DNA from: Candolleomyces eurysporus
Taxonomy: Eukaryota > Basidiomycota > Agaricomycetes > Agaricales > Psathyrellaceae
Reading direction: 5' to 3'
Length of the DNA: 33,212 nucleotides
NCBI GenBank assembly: GCA_027579435.1
Contig: JANBPK010000316.1
Span: 1-33,212, forward strand
Position 1 is the first letter of the stretch. Each line of letters begins with the position of its first letter. This document shows positions 30,943 to 33,212 of this stretch, piece after piece. Made by a program: the position numbers and the translations under genes. The notes below the pieces were generated by a model. That model searched no databases. It saw nothing but the letters and a program-made list of their open reading frames with translations, and was not told the DNA's origin.

Positions 30943-32148
30943 GAACAATGTTCAGAACAAGACGTCCGTGCGGTGGCTGAGTTTTGGTCCTGAATAGGAT
31001 AGTCGCTAGTCTCCCGTAGTCAGACTCAACGAGTTCGTGTCAAGAGGCTTGAATAGGACACTCACATGTAGAGATAGTCGCCCGAAGTCACCTAGGTTTA
31101 GGCCGTGTCAGTGTCGAGCTCGATAATCAGGTTACATTGAAGTTGAGATTGGGCATTGAACAGAAAGAAGGAGTGGTAAATTGGAGATTTGAGCTAGAAG
31201 ACAATCACCGGTTCTCAGTAGACGCTGACGAGGTTTCTCCAAAATCATTTGGGTACGAGGCCAGAACCGGAGCGGTCCCTACCACCAAAGAGTTTACGAG
31301 TTTCCGACCCGAGTCTACTCTGTGCCTTAACCCACCCTCTATCGCCATCTTCTTGCTTTCGTACCCATCAATGGAACTCAAACATTTCCTCCCAGCCCAG
31401 CTCTCCCATTCTCGACTCCTGCTTCCATCTCACCCTGGGCATTCACTCTAGGTCGCCTTAAACTCCATATTTGGCTGCGTCCGGCCAGCAGATGTGCATA
31501 GATATATGGTTGCAATAGCATAAATGAGAAACCGTGGTGTCGGTGTCGGTGTCGACCGAGAAGACGAGACATGCAGGGTGATTGGGTTCGTCGAACCCGT
31601 GCGGCACAACTCTCGAGAATAGACCATTCAGTCCCCCCGTTGGAGAAGATGTGGGCCAGGGCGCACGCCATCGATAATCGACAGGCTACAAATGCATCAG
31701 AATTACCGTACTCAATCTCGAGAAGAGCGAGTGCAGGCTTTGCAGAGCCTATGGTCCGGGTTGAATAGTGGGATGAACTTTGCACTAGAAAGGGATCTGA
31801 GTTTGGGCGTCACAAACACGATTAAGGAGAAAACCTATAAGAGATCGTCGTGCAACCGGGCAATATGGACCAAAATAGAAACGAGGAGATGGATTTAACA
31901 GATTAAGGGCTCAACGACATAGGTTCAGGATAGCTAGACCCAGAAAACTGCATCAAACGCTACAAAAAGCTAACAGCAAGACTAAAACTACTTGAATCAA
32001 AACCAGGAGTCGAGATACAACCGCCACCTGCGTCCGATATACACAAGTTCCAGCTCCAAAGTGTAAAGCCCTAGCATCTTCCTCGCTCACGAGCGTAGGA
32101 GGTGAGAGCTCGATGCGACGATGCGCAACTTCAAACTTCTCAGTTACT
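30943..32148. other. Gene-free stretch upstream of N5
   Basis: This would contain the N5 promoter. The longest frames (about 31137-31451 plus, 31378-31785 minus) overlap each other, have no recognisable family or conserved counterpart, and I do not call them. Around 31904-31952 the text resembles the 3' flank of N4 (ggatagctagacccagaaaactgca), a possible orphan trace of a lost NACHT unit. Confidence 0.45.
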
Positions 32149-32352
32149 ACACGAAACATGGTTTGAAGACATCTGCGAAAGCTGGATTATAACTCTGAGG
32201 TACGCACGCCTAAGAAGGGTACACAACACGTCCATACGGGAATCTTGGAATAGAACGTGCAGCAGCAGTCATGAATCGAAAAAATCTTTCAAAAACGGAG
32301 CCCCACCACTTCACGCCCAACCTCTCCTTCGAGCCCACCTTCAGCCGCATAC

Positions 32353-33212
32353 TCAAGGCGAATTTGGTCCTCTCCCAACGGAGCCCGAACCACCTTCAGT
32401 CGGCAATATACTCGCCGCACCTCCCAACCTCCCTGGCCCACCGACTGCTCCATCATGGCTCCTCGCAGCACTCGACGCCAAACCTTGTTGTCTACTATCC
32501 TCCCCACTAAGCCTCAAAATCCCACCCAGCCTCTGCCCAGCGCCCCTCAAATAACTCGCAACACCGCTACCTGTGCCTTTATCGCCCCTCACAGAAATCG
32601 GGGATCCCAACACGTTCGCCGGTCTTCCACCACTCGCATTCAACCCACCCGAAGTCGGGGTAGACAACTGTACAGCTGACGACCTTCTCGGAATCCCAAG
32701 CCTCCTACCTCCTCCCATCGCCGCACCAGAGCTCGAAGACGCCTGAGGATGGGAAGGAGGAGGGGGTCCAGCAACGTTCGCATTAACACAAACCGGCGCT
32801 CCATGCTGGTTAAGCCTCGCTCTTTGCTGAGCCGCGCCCGGTACCATCCCNGTCGTCGTCCCTGCCACCGCAGTTGCAGAGGCACTGCTCCTCACCGGAA
32901 TNNAACTCGGCGAAGTCGGAATCTGAACCATAGGCCTCTGTTGTCCCTCCATCGCGGAAACCCCACCAGTACCTCCCCTCGTCGACGACAACTGAACCAA
33001 NGACGTCTGNCTCCTCANCATCCTCAACCTCGTTCCCAAAGTCGTGGTCGAAGTCGAAGTCGAAGTCGGGGTCGTCGAACCCATCGTCGAAGTCGAAGCT
33101 GGACTCGGATGAAGACTCTGAACGGACGGCGGTGAGTTAGTCTTTGGAGTCCCAGGAGGAAGCGGAATGACTACCGCAGGCTGCAAAGCGGGAGGTGAAC
33201 TCGGCGGGACCA
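32353..33212 (-). CDS. Ser/Pro/Thr-rich protein of unknown function, partial at window end (copy B)
   Basis: The minus-strand frame enters from beyond 33212 and is open to the TGA at 32353-32355, so about 286 codons are visible and the N-terminus is missing. Composition is low-complexity and probably disordered: runs of Ser, Thr, Pro and Gly, with STSTSTTTLGTRLRM, QRPMVQIPTSPS, ARLNQHGAPVCVN, RRLGIPRRSSAVQLSTP and YLRGAGQRLGGILRLSGE. The most conserved pieces relative to copy A are GIPRRSS-x-x-QLS and YLRGAGQRLGGI, probably short functional motifs; an RRSS phosphosite-like pattern is visible. I do not recognise the family. The N bases in this gene (32851, 32902-32903, 33001, 33010, 33018) substitute rather than insert and do not shift the frame. 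Downstream DNA (32149-32270) is shared with copy A. An extra intron further upstream cannot be excluded. Confidence 0.6.
   Translation of the reverse strand, partial: VPPSSPPALQPAVVIPLPPGTPKTNSPPSVQSLHPSPASTSTMGSTTPTSTSTSTTTLGTRLRMXRXQTXLVQLSSTRGGTGGVSAMEGQQRPMVQIPTSPSXIPVRSSASATAVAGTTXGMVPGAAQQRARLNQHGAPVCVNANVAGPPPPSHPQASSSSGAAMGGGRRLGIPRRSSAVQLSTPTSGGLNASGGRPANVLGSPISVRGDKGTGSGVASYLRGAGQRLGGILRLSGEDSRQQGLASSAARSHDGAVGGPGRLGGAASILPTEGGSGSVGRGPNSP

Noticed and set aside
31378..31785. 135-codon minus-strand frame upstream of N5
   Set aside because: No recognisable domain, overlaps another frame on the plus strand, and no paralogue supports it.

Overview
The window looks like genomic DNA of an Agaricomycete (mushroom-forming basidiomycete). 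Genes are cut by short GT-AG introns of about 54-78 nt, and two families typical of expanded basidiomycete accessory loci fill most of it: F-box/leucine-rich proteins and NACHT P-loop NTPases (fungal NLR/STAND proteins). Nothing bacterial, no CRISPR array and no rRNA or tRNA was recognised. The species cannot be named from sequence alone.

Left half (about 1.3-14.4 kb, minus strand): four tandem paralogues of an F-box-like protein (F1-F4). I rebuilt them with four exons each, and in every case the summed exon length is divisible by three. All four carry an unrecognised C-terminal region encoded by two small exons, and a 5' intron that would split an ATG as AT|G. Between F2 and F3, F3 and F4, and upstream of F4 lie decayed copies of a second gene (Ra, Rb, Rc), so the duplicated unit was probably F-box gene plus R gene. 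Rc is interrupted by a 281-bp terminal-inverted-repeat element (MITE) with a TGA target duplication; the paralogous Ra locus preserves the empty site.

Right half (about 14.9-26.1 kb, plus strand): four tandem NACHT genes (N1-N4) with the same four-exon structure. A fifth, more diverged copy (N5) lies on the minus strand at 28.5-30.9 kb. Each has a short disordered N-terminus with a basic segment (lost in N2), a conserved MFxNxxxF block, a NACHT domain, and a C-terminal module in place of WD40, ankyrin or TPR repeats. N2 is a pseudogene by one in-frame CGA-to-TGA change. N1 has an altered C-terminal tail after a GGAGG microsatellite.

Far right: a Ser/Pro-rich gene of unknown function runs off the window end (32.35-33.21 kb, minus), and a decayed copy of it sits at 27.1-28.3 kb, the two flanking N5. 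Several single N bases sit next to homopolymers and break otherwise perfect reading frames; they behave as assembly artefacts.

Taken together this is a birth-and-death cluster of NLR-like and F-box genes. A role in non-self recognition (heterokaryon incompatibility or defence) is an inference from family membership, not shown by the sequence.
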